64,000 bases of DNA from Bacteroidota bacterium (GCA_016707685.1 JADJHE010000003.1:62001-126000); one strand, 5' to 3'. Counted from the first letter of the stretch, positions 17,064 to 26,790 are shown. Notes: a model not told the origin generated them from the letters alone. Made by a program: numbers and translations.

Positions 17064-19126
17064 GTTCGTTTGGTGTTAAATAAATTAAATATTTCTTCCT
17101 GTGCTCTTACCTTTTTCCCCGGTTGTTTTCGGTATTCGTTGTTTTGTTTGCTTCCTAAAACGCGTGCTTTGGTTGTGTCTTTCCAAAGTGTATCGATTAT
17201 CTCTTTCAGTTGTAATTGAATAGATTTATCATAAATAGGTACAGCAACTTCCGAACGATGGTCAAGGTTTCGTGTCATCCAGTCGGCCGAAGATATAAAG
17301 TATTTTTCATCACCCGCATTACAAAATATGAACACACGGCTATGTTCTAGGAATTTATCAACAATACTGATTGCTTCAATATTGTCGCTCAACCCTTTAA
17401 CACCAGCTACTAGTGAGCAAATACCTCGAACAATTAATTTTATCTTGACACCTTCTGAACTTGCTTCGTATAATTTTTTTATCATTTCCGGATCCACTAA
17501 ATTGTTGAGTTTTAGTGTGATGTATGCTTCCTTTTTTGCTTTCGCATTCCTAATTTCTTGGTTGATAAGTTGTACCAAGCGCTTACGCATAAAAAAAGGC
17601 GAAACAAGCAAATGTTTATATGCTCCAGATTTAAAATTGTCTTCATAAAAAGCAAAAACCTTTTCTACCTCCTCAGTTATTCGATTGTCGGAAGTTAATA
17701 AACTATGATCGGTATATACTTTAGAGGTATCGCCATTGAAATTCCCTGTTCCAATGTGTGTGTAGTAATTTATTTTTCCATTTTCTTTACGGGCAATCGA
17801 AAACATCTTAGAATGTACTTTTAATCCTGGTACACCATAAATAACTTTTGCCCCTTCTTCTTGTAATTTATTTGCCCAAAAAATATTTGACTCTTCATCA
17901 AAGCGAGCTTGCAATTCAATAACAGCGGTTACGCTTTTGCCATTTTTAACAGCGTTGATAAGCGCTTTCACAACATTCGAGTTTTTTGCAACGCGATATA
18001 GTGTAATTTTTATGCTTTGTACTTTTGGGTCAATCGATGCTTCTCTTAACAAATCAATGATGTGGTCAAACGACTGGTATGGGTAAGTTACGAGAACATC
18101 TTTTTCTTTTATTGCTTTAAAAATACTTTTTTGATTAACTAAATCAGGATGTTTTAAAGGTTGAATTTTTTTATAAATCAAGTCAGTTGTTCCAACATTT
18201 GGGAACGACATAAAATCTTTAAAGTTATGGTAGCGTCCACCAGGAATAGGGTTGTCTTCTTTTCCGAGTCTTATTTTTTTCATAATAAACTCAAGAATAT
18301 CTGGCGAAATCTTACTGTCGTATACCAAGCGCACCGGTTGGCCTTTTTTTCGTGCTTTTAGTCCTTTTGATATTTTCTCGATAAAGCTTTTGGAAATATC
18401 GTTATCCATATCAATTTCGGCATCACGTGTAAGTTTGATATTATACGCTTCAAAATAATCGTGTTCAAAATTTTGAAAAACATCCTCTAAACAGTAGCGT
18501 ATAACATCGTCTAACAAGATGATGTAGTTGTTTTCTTTTTCTTTTGGAAGGACCACAAAACGTGTTTGCAAATCGGTTGGAATTTCAATCAATGCAAATT
18601 TGCTTTTTTTCTCTTTTCCTGTTCGTCCAAGCTTTACAATCAGGTAGCCCGATTTATCTTTAAGGTAAGGGAAAGGTGCCGAAGGGTCAAGCATGATAGG
18701 AAAAAGTGAGGGCATCATTTTTTCTTTGAAATGATTTTTAACGAATACTCCTTGCTGCTTTGAAAGTTGTTTTTCGTTAAGAATTGAAATCTTTTTTCGA
18801 TTTAACTCTTTTAAAATGTCTTGATAAACAATCTCAAATTTATTTTGTTGATCAATAACTGTTTTTTGAATTTTATCTAACAAGAGTGCAGGGTTCTCGC
18901 CCATTAATTCTTCCGCTTTTTTTTGATGACGCAAAACACGTTTAAGCGTAGCTACACGTACACGAAAAAATTCATCTCTGTTGTTAGAAAAAATTCCTAA
19001 AAATTTAATTCGTTCAATAAGCGGAACACTTTTGTCTTCTGCCTCTTGCAATACTCGCTCATTAAAAGCTAACCAACTTAATTCGCGATTAATTAAAAGC
19101 ACTTTTTTATTAATCATACTACACAA
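17060..19126 (-). CDS. ppk1: Polyphosphate kinase 1
   Basis: A 688-aa enzyme that polymerises the gamma-phosphate of ATP into polyphosphate. The N-terminal helical domain begins INRELSWLAFNERVLQEA, a PPK1 hallmark. The two phospholipase-D-like C-terminal domains contain GLKVHSKMFSI, whose His is expected to be the phospho-acceptor, and RNLDHRSEVAVPI with the second catalytic His. The length matches the family. A second ATG three codons in (19117) could be the true start. It overlaps ppx by 4 nt and follows a basic H1-like protein gene by 20 nt. Confidence 0.95.
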   Translation of the reverse strand: MCSMINKKVLLINRELSWLAFNERVLQEAEDKSVPLIERIKFLGIFSNNRDEFFRVRVATLKRVLRHQKKAEELMGENPALLLDKIQKTVIDQQNKFEIVYQDILKELNRKKISILNEKQLSKQQGVFVKNHFKEKMMPSLFPIMLDPSAPFPYLKDKSGYLIVKLGRTGKEKKSKFALIEIPTDLQTRFVVLPKEKENNYIILLDDVIRYCLEDVFQNFEHDYFEAYNIKLTRDAEIDMDNDISKSFIEKISKGLKARKKGQPVRLVYDSKISPDILEFIMKKIRLGKEDNPIPGGRYHNFKDFMSFPNVGTTDLIYKKIQPLKHPDLVNQKSIFKAIKEKDVLVTYPYQSFDHIIDLLREASIDPKVQSIKITLYRVAKNSNVVKALINAVKNGKSVTAVIELQARFDEESNIFWANKLQEEGAKVIYGVPGLKVHSKMFSIARKENGKINYYTHIGTGNFNGDTSKVYTDHSLLTSDNRITEEVEKVFAFYEDNFKSGAYKHLLVSPFFMRKRLVQLINQEIRNAKAKKEAYITLKLNNLVDPEMIKKLYEASSEGVKIKLIVRGICSLVAGVKGLSDNIEAISIVDKFLEHSRVFIFCNAGDEKYFISSADWMTRNLDHRSEVAVPIYDKSIQLQLKEIIDTLWKDTTKARVLGSKQNNEYRKQPGKKVRAQEEIFNLFNTKRT

Positions 19127-19146
19127 TTCTTGGATGCGAATTTAGG

Positions 19147-19452
19147 CTATTTTTTTGCTTTTTTAGGAGCGCTATTTTTTTTGATAGATTTAACAATCAC
19201 TTTTTTTACGGCATTTGTTTTTGCCTTTTTAGGAGCAGCTTTTTTTACTGCTTTTGCACCTGCGGGACGAGCCGGTTTAGCTGCAGCCAATTTTGCAATT
19301 GTTTTGTAGAATTTTTTAGCAATGTCTTTTGAGTGTTTCAGATTCGTTTTTCTGATTTTTTTACCTGCTATTTCATTGTGCTTGTTTAAGGTCTCTTCGA
19401 TGGATTTTACCAAGGCAAGTTCTAGCTGTTTACGCAATTCTTTTTTGTTCAT
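19147..19452 (-). CDS. Lys/Ala-rich histone-H1-like basic protein
   Basis: A 101-aa highly basic protein. The first 55 residues are helical and charged (MNKKELRKQLELALVKSIEE ... SKDIAKKFYKTIAKL). The tail from about residue 60 is almost only Lys, Ala and Pro (KAVKKAAPKKAKTNAVKK), like the C-terminal tails of eukaryotic H1 and bacterial H1-like proteins (Hc1/AlgP type). DNA or polyanion binding is inferred from composition. It lies just upstream of ppk1-ppx on the same strand with a 20-nt gap, so the three may share a transcript. Confidence 0.7.
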   Translation of the reverse strand: MNKKELRKQLELALVKSIEETLNKHNEIAGKKIRKTNLKHSKDIAKKFYKTIAKLAAAKPARPAGAKAVKKAAPKKAKTNAVKKVIVKSIKKNSAPKKAKK

Positions 19453-19523
19453 GTTGTTTAATTTTAGTGCTTAAAGGTTGTAAAAAATGCAGTGAAAACA
19501 AAAAACAATTTAATTCTTAACAA

Positions 19524-20456
19524 TTAGTTAACTCTTTGCTTTTCAATTAGATTGTCGATAGCAGCTGCTGTTGTTGGGTATTTGAATGTAAAACCACTAT
19601 CTAAAAGTTTTTTTGGGACTACTCGTATACTCTTCAATACCAAGCCTGGTTCTGTTTGCATAAAAAAAGCACCAATTTTAATTGCAAAAACGGGTGAGGG
19701 CAATCCAAAAGGAACCTTTAATTTTTTCCGTAATAGCTTCATAAATGAACTATTAGTGATAGGTTCTGGCGATGCCATATTAAATACTCCATTCAGTTTT
19801 TCATTTGAAATAAACCATTCAATGGCATTTACAAAATCATCTTCATGCATGCTACTCATGTATTGTGAGCCATCTCCTGCTTTGCCACCTAGACCTTTTT
19901 TTGTTAAGTTTTTCAAAACAGGAAATACACCTCCACCATTTCCGAGGATAAGTGTAATGCGCATAATTATTTTTCGTGTTTGTGGTGTGTTCGATGTATT
20001 AAGTGCATTTTCCCATTTGATGCTTACTTCGTCCATAAATTCACTTCCGTAGTCTGTATTGTTTTCATCGTGGGGAGCATTGTTTTTGTCTCTGTACAAA
20101 TTGGCAGCCGATGCATTTATCCATAGTTTGGGTGCTTGTTTTAATTGTTCAATTGCTTTTCCTAAAATGGTTGTTGCATTTACACGAGATTCGGTTATTT
20201 CTTTTCTATTTTGTTCGTTGTGACGGCAGTTGATGCTTCGTCCTGTTAAGTTGATGAGCGCATCAGCGCCTTCCAACGTTTCGGCCCATTTGCCAAGTGT
20301 TTGGGCATCCCAAAAAACTTCCTGCACATTTCCATCTATTGATTTTGGGTGTCGTGTTAAGACGATAATCTCTCTTGTAATTGGTTTAAATTTATTAATT
20401 ATTGCTTGTCCTAAAAAGCCTGTTCCACCAGCAATAACAATTTTACGATGTTTCAT
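19524..20456 (-). CDS. TIGR01777-family NAD(P)-dependent epimerase-like protein
   Basis: A 310-aa extended short-chain dehydrogenase. The nucleotide-binding GGTGFLGQAI motif is at residues 9-18 and ALINLTGRSINCR at about 85-97, the latter typical of the TIGR01777 / SDR39U1 group (E. coli YfcH-like). The C-terminal DUF1731 helix pair ends the protein (PVFAIKIGAFFMQTEPGLVL, SIRVVPKKLLDSGFTFKYP). No substrate is established for this family. It follows the terminator of the 1010-aa adhesin and is likely monocistronic. Confidence 0.9.
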   Translation of the reverse strand: MKHRKIVIAGGTGFLGQAIINKFKPITREIIVLTRHPKSIDGNVQEVFWDAQTLGKWAETLEGADALINLTGRSINCRHNEQNRKEITESRVNATTILGKAIEQLKQAPKLWINASAANLYRDKNNAPHDENNTDYGSEFMDEVSIKWENALNTSNTPQTRKIIMRITLILGNGGGVFPVLKNLTKKGLGGKAGDGSQYMSSMHEDDFVNAIEWFISNEKLNGVFNMASPEPITNSSFMKLLRKKLKVPFGLPSPVFAIKIGAFFMQTEPGLVLKSIRVVPKKLLDSGFTFKYPTTAAAIDNLIEKQRVN

Positions 20457-20507
20457 AATTTATGTATTTTGAATAAGAACAGTTGAAGCAATGCATTTGT
20501 TTGAAAC

Positions 20508-20540
20508 AAAAAACCCCAACAAGTAGTGTTGGGGTTTTTT
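20508..20540 (-). terminator. Intrinsic terminator of the type B adhesin gene
   Basis: AACCCCAACA and TGTTGGGGTT form a stem with a 5-nt loop and A/T runs on both sides, directly adjoining the stop codon at 20542. Confidence 0.9.
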
Positions 20541-20541
20541 A

Positions 20542-23500
20542 TTATTTTCCTCTTATAAGTTGCAGATAACCTTTTTCATCAAATTCTTTTCCTTCTATTC
20601 CTTTTGCTTTAATTAAGTAGAAATAGGTTCCATCGTTTGAATTATCTCCCGTCCATGAACTGTTGATGTTTCCTGATTCAAATAGTTTTAAACCCCATCT
20701 ATCAAAAATTTGGATACTGTATTCTGTTATTCCAACGCCAGTTACAGCAAATGTTGGATTTTGTCCGCCTGGAGTAAATACATTTGGAATAAACAATGCC
20801 GATTGACCAGTAACTTCAATTGTTCCAGTAACAGTATCTGTACAGCCATTTGCATCCACACCTACCAATGTAACAATGTATGTGCCTTCTTGTGCATACA
20901 CATGTGAAGGATCAAACAATGTTGATGTATTGTTTACTCCAGAAAGCGTATCTCCAAAATTCCAAATTACGCTAACAACATTCGAAGAAGAGGTGTTTGT
21001 GAATGTAACATTTAATGGATAAAAACCACTTGTTGGAGTTGCAGTAAACGATACATTTGGAGATGTTCCAACTACGTTAATAGAAGCCGTATCTGCACAA
21101 CCACTCGTAGAGTTTGTAACAACAACGGTGTATGTTGTTGTACCATTAACGATTGCTGGTGTAAATTGGTTTGTTGGACTTGTTACACCTGTAGTTGGTG
21201 TCCAAGAATAAACATAAGCTGATGTATCTGGAACAGCTCCACAAGCTCTAAAGCGAATGTTTGGACGTTCTGTATAAGTAGTTGGTGCAGTTAGGTTACA
21301 ACCAACAGCTCCATCGGTATATTCTAAAATAGCAGAGTTGAATGTTGTTAATGTTTTCTGAACGACATCGTTTTGTGTGTATGCTGTATTGTCATAGCAT
21401 ACTTCAACAATGATATTCGAAAGCCCATCCCACTCATATGCTGTAGGGAAATTATAGGTATTCCATCCTACAGCGGTTGTGGTTGTAATTGGGCCATAAA
21501 CAGTTGTCATACCTGTTTGATAAGCTGCAGGAAGCGCATTTAGAGTTGTACATTTCATTTTAATTGTAAATCCAGTAAATGGAATGGTACTACCTTTTGT
21601 GATGATATTAAATGCTGCTGAGGAAATTTTTCCACCAGTCATTCCCAATGCTGTTAATTCCGATGCTCTGTAAAGAATTTGAACTCTTCCATCGTGCCAA
21701 AAACTTGCATAAGGAGTTGGGTAAGCATTGGTTGTTAGGTTACCAGTGCCTACAGTATACAAAATAGTTCCAGCACACGGTCCTGTTGCAGTTAAGCCAC
21801 AAGTGGTTGGAACGCTTGCTCCAAAAGTAACACCTAAATTAATTGATTCGCCATTACAAACTGTTGTGTCGGAAGCAAATGGAACTGCATTTGGAGGAAA
21901 ACTTGGGTTAGCAACTATTGTTACAACATCTGTTTTAACACAGCCTTGTGGACTAGTTACAGTAACAGTGTATGTATAAGTTCCGGGAGCATTAATTATG
22001 GCAGTTGGATTAGCAATACTTGTGCTACTTAAATAGGTTGCAGGCGACCAAGAATAGGTATAGCTTCCAGCAATGCTTGGAGTTACATTTAATTGAATAG
22101 GTTGCGTTAAACATGTAGTGCTTGCCGATTGCGTAACAGTAAATGTGTAATCAGGAACAACTGTAACGGTAATTGTATCCTTGTTTACGCAGGTTCCGCT
22201 TAAGTCACTCGTAACTTCATAAACAGTTGTTGCGCTTGGACTAGCAATTGGATTTTGGCAAGGGTTGCAAGAGAAGTTAGTTCCAACAGCCATTGCAGGT
22301 CCACTAAGAACATTCCATGTAAACACACTTCCTCCTGTTCCAGAAAGTTGTGCTGTTTGGCTTCCACAAATAATGTGATCTGGTCCACCTAGTGTACGTG
22401 GTAACACATTAATATCGTATACAAAAGTTTGTTGTCCCTGAACTGGGCATGCACCATCGTTAACAGTTACACTAAAGGTTGTATTTGTGTTTGCACTTCC
22501 ACCTGGCGCAGTCCATGTAAAGTTTGCTGTCATTGGATTTGCACCACTGGTAGTGATGGTTGCTCCTGGTAATACGGTTAATAAATTTGTTATAATTGAT
22601 AAGGAGTCGCCAGCATCCGCATCAGTATAAACGGCATTAAAATTAAAGTTAGAGCCCTCACACATTTCAATGGAGAAAGGACCGCTTTGAACAGCTGTTC
22701 CTGTTAAGTTAGAAATTGCTCCAGCTGTTGGGGAAGGAACAATATTGGAACAGTTTTGAACAATAAATTGGATATCACGCATGGTGGTTCCTAAAAGATT
22801 CCCGTTGCTATCGTATTCTTGAACCATAACTACAACCACAAAATTTCCTAATGTAGTTGGTGTAAAAGTTAGCTGCCCTGTTAATGGGTCAATTGCAACT
22901 CCTGGGATTGGTGAACCAGCTGTATAACCTGGATTATAAGCAAGTAAGCTAGCTCCTGCACCTAATGCATTTACCAAAGAATAATACAAAGAATCGCCAT
23001 CTGTTTCTACAACACCATAACTGTAGTTAACCTGCTGATTTATACACACATAAGGAATTGGTTGAGCTGTAAATGCAGGAGAATTATTACAGGAGTCGGT
23101 TTGACTGTTCATTGTAGCTTGCAAGTAGCTATCCAATGAAGCTGCGTTTGTTAAGTTTAAAATAGCGTTGTTGCGACAACATGTTGTCCAACTCATCGTC
23201 CATGTATTACATGTAGGAGCCAATGTAACAGTTCCTGTATAGTTAAAAACCCACATTCCGGGTAGTGTTCCTCCGTTGCATGTACTATTGTTTAGTTGAG
23301 AAGGACAAAGTTGAGAAATCTCTGTTCCGCCCGGATTTGTTACGTTAACATTTAAGGTAGCCGTTCCACCACAAGTACTGTTGAATGTGATGGTTTGCGT
23401 TGCTCCGGGATCAAATCCAAGGCAATCCACAAAAAGGTTTAAATTTATTTGATACTGGTTGTTTCCTAAACAAACATAACTAATGTCGCCACCTGCAATA

Positions 23501-23574
23501 TGAGAGGCTTTTGCTGTGTTTGATGTTAAAATTAACAGGAAAAGAAACGATGCAAAAAAGTAAAGTTTTTTCAT
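20542..23574 (-). CDS. Large secreted adhesin with PKD domain and T9SS type B sorting domain
   Basis: A 1010-aa surface protein. The signal peptide (MKKLYFFASFLFLLILTSNTAKA) is followed by the Cys-containing SHIAGGDISYVCLGNNQYQI segment common at the start of Bacteroidota gliding-associated adhesins. Several Ig/cadherin-like beta domains follow, then a PKD domain around residues 830-915 (SFTATPTSGFYPLNVTFTN ... VIWNFGD ... GTYIVTLVGVDANGC). The end is a CHU_C / type B sorting domain (IPNVFTPGGQNPTF ... IQIFDRWGLKLFES ... DGTYFYLIKA). Type B clients in Flavobacterium (SprB-like) go through T9SS with PorP/SprF-like partners; none is encoded next to it here. Many paired Cys suggest extracellular disulfides. 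Confidence 0.88.
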   Translation of the reverse strand: MKKLYFFASFLFLLILTSNTAKASHIAGGDISYVCLGNNQYQINLNLFVDCLGFDPGATQTITFNSTCGGTATLNVNVTNPGGTEISQLCPSQLNNSTCNGGTLPGMWVFNYTGTVTLAPTCNTWTMSWTTCCRNNAILNLTNAASLDSYLQATMNSQTDSCNNSPAFTAQPIPYVCINQQVNYSYGVVETDGDSLYYSLVNALGAGASLLAYNPGYTAGSPIPGVAIDPLTGQLTFTPTTLGNFVVVVMVQEYDSNGNLLGTTMRDIQFIVQNCSNIVPSPTAGAISNLTGTAVQSGPFSIEMCEGSNFNFNAVYTDADAGDSLSIITNLLTVLPGATITTSGANPMTANFTWTAPGGSANTNTTFSVTVNDGACPVQGQQTFVYDINVLPRTLGGPDHIICGSQTAQLSGTGGSVFTWNVLSGPAMAVGTNFSCNPCQNPIASPSATTVYEVTSDLSGTCVNKDTITVTVVPDYTFTVTQSASTTCLTQPIQLNVTPSIAGSYTYSWSPATYLSSTSIANPTAIINAPGTYTYTVTVTSPQGCVKTDVVTIVANPSFPPNAVPFASDTTVCNGESINLGVTFGASVPTTCGLTATGPCAGTILYTVGTGNLTTNAYPTPYASFWHDGRVQILYRASELTALGMTGGKISSAAFNIITKGSTIPFTGFTIKMKCTTLNALPAAYQTGMTTVYGPITTTTAVGWNTYNFPTAYEWDGLSNIIVEVCYDNTAYTQNDVVQKTLTTFNSAILEYTDGAVGCNLTAPTTYTERPNIRFRACGAVPDTSAYVYSWTPTTGVTSPTNQFTPAIVNGTTTYTVVVTNSTSGCADTASINVVGTSPNVSFTATPTSGFYPLNVTFTNTSSSNVVSVIWNFGDTLSGVNNTSTLFDPSHVYAQEGTYIVTLVGVDANGCTDTVTGTIEVTGQSALFIPNVFTPGGQNPTFAVTGVGITEYSIQIFDRWGLKLFESGNINSSWTGDNSNDGTYFYLIKAKGIEGKEFDEKGYLQLIRGK

Positions 23575-23724
23575 TTTTCGATTAGGGTTAAGAATGCTAA
23601 TATATAAAAATTAAAATAAATCTAATTTTTAACTATTCATGATACCCAAAAAACCCAATTAGTTATCAAAAAAAGAGGGTTTAAAAAATGTACAAAAGGG
23701 TTAATGTTAACCAAAATCAATTTG

Positions 23725-23732
23725 TATCTTTG
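23725..23732 (+). promoter_or_regulatory. -7 promoter element for the holB-ricT-gldH-PBP row
   Basis: TATCTTTG is an exact TAnnTTTG match, 28 nt before the holB ATG. A good TTTG -33 is not seen. Confidence 0.5.
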
Positions 23733-23760
23733 AAAGTTTTAAAATTATTCGAAAACAAAA

Positions 23761-24903
23761 ATGTTATTTAGCGAAATAATTGGGCAACAATCGATTAAAG
23801 AACGATTAATCCGATCTGTAAAAGAGGGAAGGATTAGTCATGCGCAGCTATTTCTAGGACCAGAAGGTTCTGGAAGTTTGGCTTTGGCGATTGCTTATGC
23901 TCAATATATTTCTTGTAAAGACAAAAAAGACGAGGATTCTTGTGGCATTTGTCCTTCTTGTGTTAAGTACAATAAGCTTATTCACCCTGATTTGCATTTT
24001 GTTTATCCAGTTGCTTTATCAAAGGATATTCGAACGAGTACCGATGTTATTGCAAAGTTTAGAGAAGTTTTTTTAGATAATCCTTATGTTACTTTATACA
24101 ACTGGTTTGAACAGTTGGATGCGGAGAATAAACAGGCGGTGATAGGTGTGGAAGAAAGTGGTGAAATTTTAAGAAAATTAAGTCTTACCACCTACGAGGC
24201 AGAATATAAAATTATGGTTATTTGGCAAGCCGAAAAAATGAATCAGGCAGCTGCTAATAAGCTTTTAAAAATATTGGAAGAACCACCTGATAAAACACTG
24301 TTTTTGATGGTTTGTGAGAGTGAAGATCAATTGTTGCGAACAATCGTATCACGTACACAGTTGATTAAAATTCCTAAAATAAAGGATGCTGAATTAGCAA
24401 GTGCATTGGTTCAAAAAAGAGGCTTGTCGGCAGCAGATGCAGAAAAAACAGCTCATTTAGCAGATGGAAGTTATGCAGAAGCATTGTTATTAATCAGTGA
24501 AAATGAAAATGCAGCACAAAATTTATTAAGCTTTCAAAAGCTGATGCGTGCAAGTTTGAAGTTTGATGCAAAAGCAGTTATTACATGGATTGATGAAGTG
24601 AGTGCTGCTGGTAGGGAGCGACAAAAGAATTTTATCAATTATGCACTTCATATCATTCGTGAAAGTGTAATCATAAATTATGGAGATCCCAGCCTTACAA
24701 AGCTTGGAGCAGATGAGCAAGAGTTTGTGAAAAAATTTGCGCCATTTATTCATTCCAATAATATTGAACGATTTACAGAAGAGTTAAACAAAGCATATTA
24801 TCACATGGAGCGTAATGCCAATGCAAAAATTTTATTCATGGATTTGGCATTTAAGTTCAATGAACTATTAAATATTCCGAAACCGGAATTAGTTAAAAAC
24901 TAA
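23761..24903 (+). CDS. holB: DNA polymerase III clamp-loader subunit delta'
   Basis: A 380-aa AAA+ protein. It starts MLFSEIIGQQSIKERL and has a degenerate P-loop (LGPEGSGSLALA, no GKT), as expected for the non-ATP-hydrolysing delta'. A zinc module lies at about 51-69 (SCKDKKDEDSCGICPSCVKY), then SLTTYEAEYKIMVIWQAEKMNQ, the sensor-like KLLKILEEPPDKTLF and the SRTQLIKI arginine-finger region. It helps load the sliding clamp in replication. It heads the row holB-ricT-gldH-PBP, a gene order I know from many Bacteroidota. Confidence 0.92.
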   Translation: MLFSEIIGQQSIKERLIRSVKEGRISHAQLFLGPEGSGSLALAIAYAQYISCKDKKDEDSCGICPSCVKYNKLIHPDLHFVYPVALSKDIRTSTDVIAKFREVFLDNPYVTLYNWFEQLDAENKQAVIGVEESGEILRKLSLTTYEAEYKIMVIWQAEKMNQAAANKLLKILEEPPDKTLFLMVCESEDQLLRTIVSRTQLIKIPKIKDAELASALVQKRGLSAADAEKTAHLADGSYAEALLLISENENAAQNLLSFQKLMRASLKFDAKAVITWIDEVSAAGRERQKNFINYALHIIRESVIINYGDPSLTKLGADEQEFVKKFAPFIHSNNIERFTEELNKAYYHMERNANAKILFMDLAFKFNELLNIPKPELVKN

Positions 24904-24941
24904 AAAAAGAGAATTGGGAAATCCAATTTCAAAAATAAAAT

Positions 24942-26306
24942 ATGGGATGTAGTGGATGTTCAACCGGAAGAGGTTGTAGTACAGAAAGTAAAGGGCTGCC
25001 AGGAGGTTGTAGAAACAATGGATCGTGTGGTACTGGTGGATGCAATAAATTAAGTGTATTTGATTGGTTGGCAAACATGGAGTTGCCGAATGGTCAAGCA
25101 CCATTTGATTGTGTGGAAGTTCGTTTTAAAAATAGCCGAAAAGAATTTTATAGAAATGTAAATAATTTACAATTAAATGTTGGCGATGTGATTGCTGTAG
25201 AAGCTTCACCTGGACATGATATTGGAATTGTTTCTATTTCAGGAGAATTGGTTCGTGTGCAAATGAAAAAGCAAGGTGTAGATGTTGCATCGGAACTGAT
25301 TAAAAAAGTATATCGCAAAGCAAAACAAGCCGACATTGAAAAATGGCAAGAAGCACAAGGCTTGGAATACAATACCATGCACCGTGCTCGCACAATTGCT
25401 GTGAAAATTGGATTGCAAATGAAGATCAGTGATGTTGAATACCAAGGCGACAAAACAAAAGCAATATTTTATTACACAGCCGATGAGCGTGTCGATTTTC
25501 GTGAGTTGATTAAAGTGTTGGCCGATGAATTTAAAGTAAGAATTGAAATGCGCCAAATCGGTGCTCGTCAGGAAGCTAGTCGCTTAGGTGGTATTGGGTC
25601 TTGTGGAAGAGAATTGTGTTGCTCCACTTGGTTAACCGACTTCCGATCTGTTGGAACAAGTGCTGCACGTTATCAGCAATTGTCATTAAATCCATTAAAA
25701 CTTGCTGGTCAATGTGGTAAGCTAAAATGTTGTTTGAATTACGAGTTGGATAGTTACATGGATGCATTGCATGATTTCCCTGAAGTAAACAATGTAAAAC
25801 TAGAAACAGAAAAAGGAAGAGCCTTTCACCAAAAGACGGATATTTTCCGTAGGACAATGTTCTTCTCTTACTTTGATGAACCAGATAATTTTATTCCACT
25901 TCCTGTTGATCGTGTAAAAGAAGTAATGGCAATGAATGCTGATGGTAAAAAACCAGCAGACTTGCTTGTTCATGTTCAACAAAAGATTGCAGAGAAAAAA
26001 CCTGATTATGAAAATGTGGTTGGACAGGATGAATTAACTCGTTTTGATAAAAAGAAAAGTAGTAAGCCTAAAAGCCGTAATAATAAAAAACGACCACAAG
26101 GTGTAGCAAATGCAAACCCAAATCAGAATCAAGCAAAACCGAACCCTAATCAACAACAGGCTAGGCCAAAGCAAAATCCAAACCCGAATAGCAATCCGGG
26201 CAATAAACCGAATCAAAATAAACCAAACAATAATCGTCCGCGACCGAATAACAATCGTCCGCGACCAAACAATAACCCAAACAATCCCAAACCGCCAGAA
26301 GCATAA
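24942..26306 (+). CDS. ricT: PSP1-domain protein, RicT/YaaT family
   Basis: A 454-aa protein. It opens with a Cys/Gly-rich segment (MGCSGCSTGRGCSTES ... CRNNGSCGTGGCNKLS), then the PSP1 core of about 250 residues with conserved metal-type Cys clusters (GGIGSCGRELCCSTWL and LAGQCGKLKCCLNYEL). In Bacillus, RicT joins RicA and RicF in an Fe-S-containing complex affecting RNA maturation; function in Bacteroidota is not established. Residues about 355-454 form a basic, Asn/Pro/Gln-rich disordered tail with NNRPRPNNNRPRPNNN-type repeats. It starts 38 nt after holB, and gldH begins 4 nt after its stop. Confidence 0.88.
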   Translation: MGCSGCSTGRGCSTESKGLPGGCRNNGSCGTGGCNKLSVFDWLANMELPNGQAPFDCVEVRFKNSRKEFYRNVNNLQLNVGDVIAVEASPGHDIGIVSISGELVRVQMKKQGVDVASELIKKVYRKAKQADIEKWQEAQGLEYNTMHRARTIAVKIGLQMKISDVEYQGDKTKAIFYYTADERVDFRELIKVLADEFKVRIEMRQIGARQEASRLGGIGSCGRELCCSTWLTDFRSVGTSAARYQQLSLNPLKLAGQCGKLKCCLNYELDSYMDALHDFPEVNNVKLETEKGRAFHQKTDIFRRTMFFSYFDEPDNFIPLPVDRVKEVMAMNADGKKPADLLVHVQQKIAEKKPDYENVVGQDELTRFDKKKSSKPKSRNNKKRPQGVANANPNQNQAKPNPNQQQARPKQNPNPNSNPGNKPNQNKPNNNRPRPNNNRPRPNNNPNNPKPPEA

Positions 26307-26310
26307 TTGA

Positions 26311-26790
26311 ATGATGAAGTTGACTAGAAAAATATTTTTTATGTATGCTTTGCTGGGAGCAACCAGTTTAATTACATCTTGTGATAGCAATCGAATTTTC
26401 GAAGAGAACAAATCGATTCCTGAATCAGGTTGGAATGTAATGACATTAAAAAAATTTGAAGTAGATATTAAAGATCCATCAACACCAGCAAATTTTTACA
26501 TCAATGTTCGCAATGCAGATGGTTATCCTTATTATAATTTGTCTCTTTATCAAAACAACTTTTCCAAATGGCAAAATGTCGACAGATACACTGGAACTGT
26601 ATTTTAGCTGATGAAAAGGAAATGGTTAGGAAATGGTATCGGAGATATTTACGACAATCAAATACCATTTAAACGAAATGTTCGTTTCCCTTTAGCTGGT
26701 AATTATTCTTTTGAAATTCAACAAGGAACTCGAAAGGACAACATTCCACTGATAATGGATGTTGGATTACGAATTGAGAAAGCAGAATAA
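26311..26790 (+). CDS. gldH: Gliding-motility lipoprotein GldH, with multiple frameshifts
   Basis: GldH is a lipoprotein needed for gliding and T9SS in Flavobacterium johnsoniae. The first frame gives a lipoprotein signal ending LLGATSLITSC, then DSNRIFEENKSIPESGWN and NFYINVRNADGYPYYNL. Near 26540-26543 the reading moves by one base (LFIKTTFPNGKMSTDTLELY), near 26603 by another (LADE), and near 26614-26617 by a third, returning to the first frame for KWLGNGIGDIYDNQIPFKRNVRFPLAGNYSFEIQQG ending at the TAA 26788-26790. Restored, it is about 158 aa, normal for GldH. The position between ricT and the PBP gene is the usual one. As sequenced it would stop at 26607. Confidence 0.85.

Noticed and set aside
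23575..23724. A fourth LytTR site in front of the type B adhesin or holB
   Set aside because: ATTCAT and CCAATTAG occur but cannot be aligned to the 30-bp frame without gaps, and there is no matching -7 at 30 nt.
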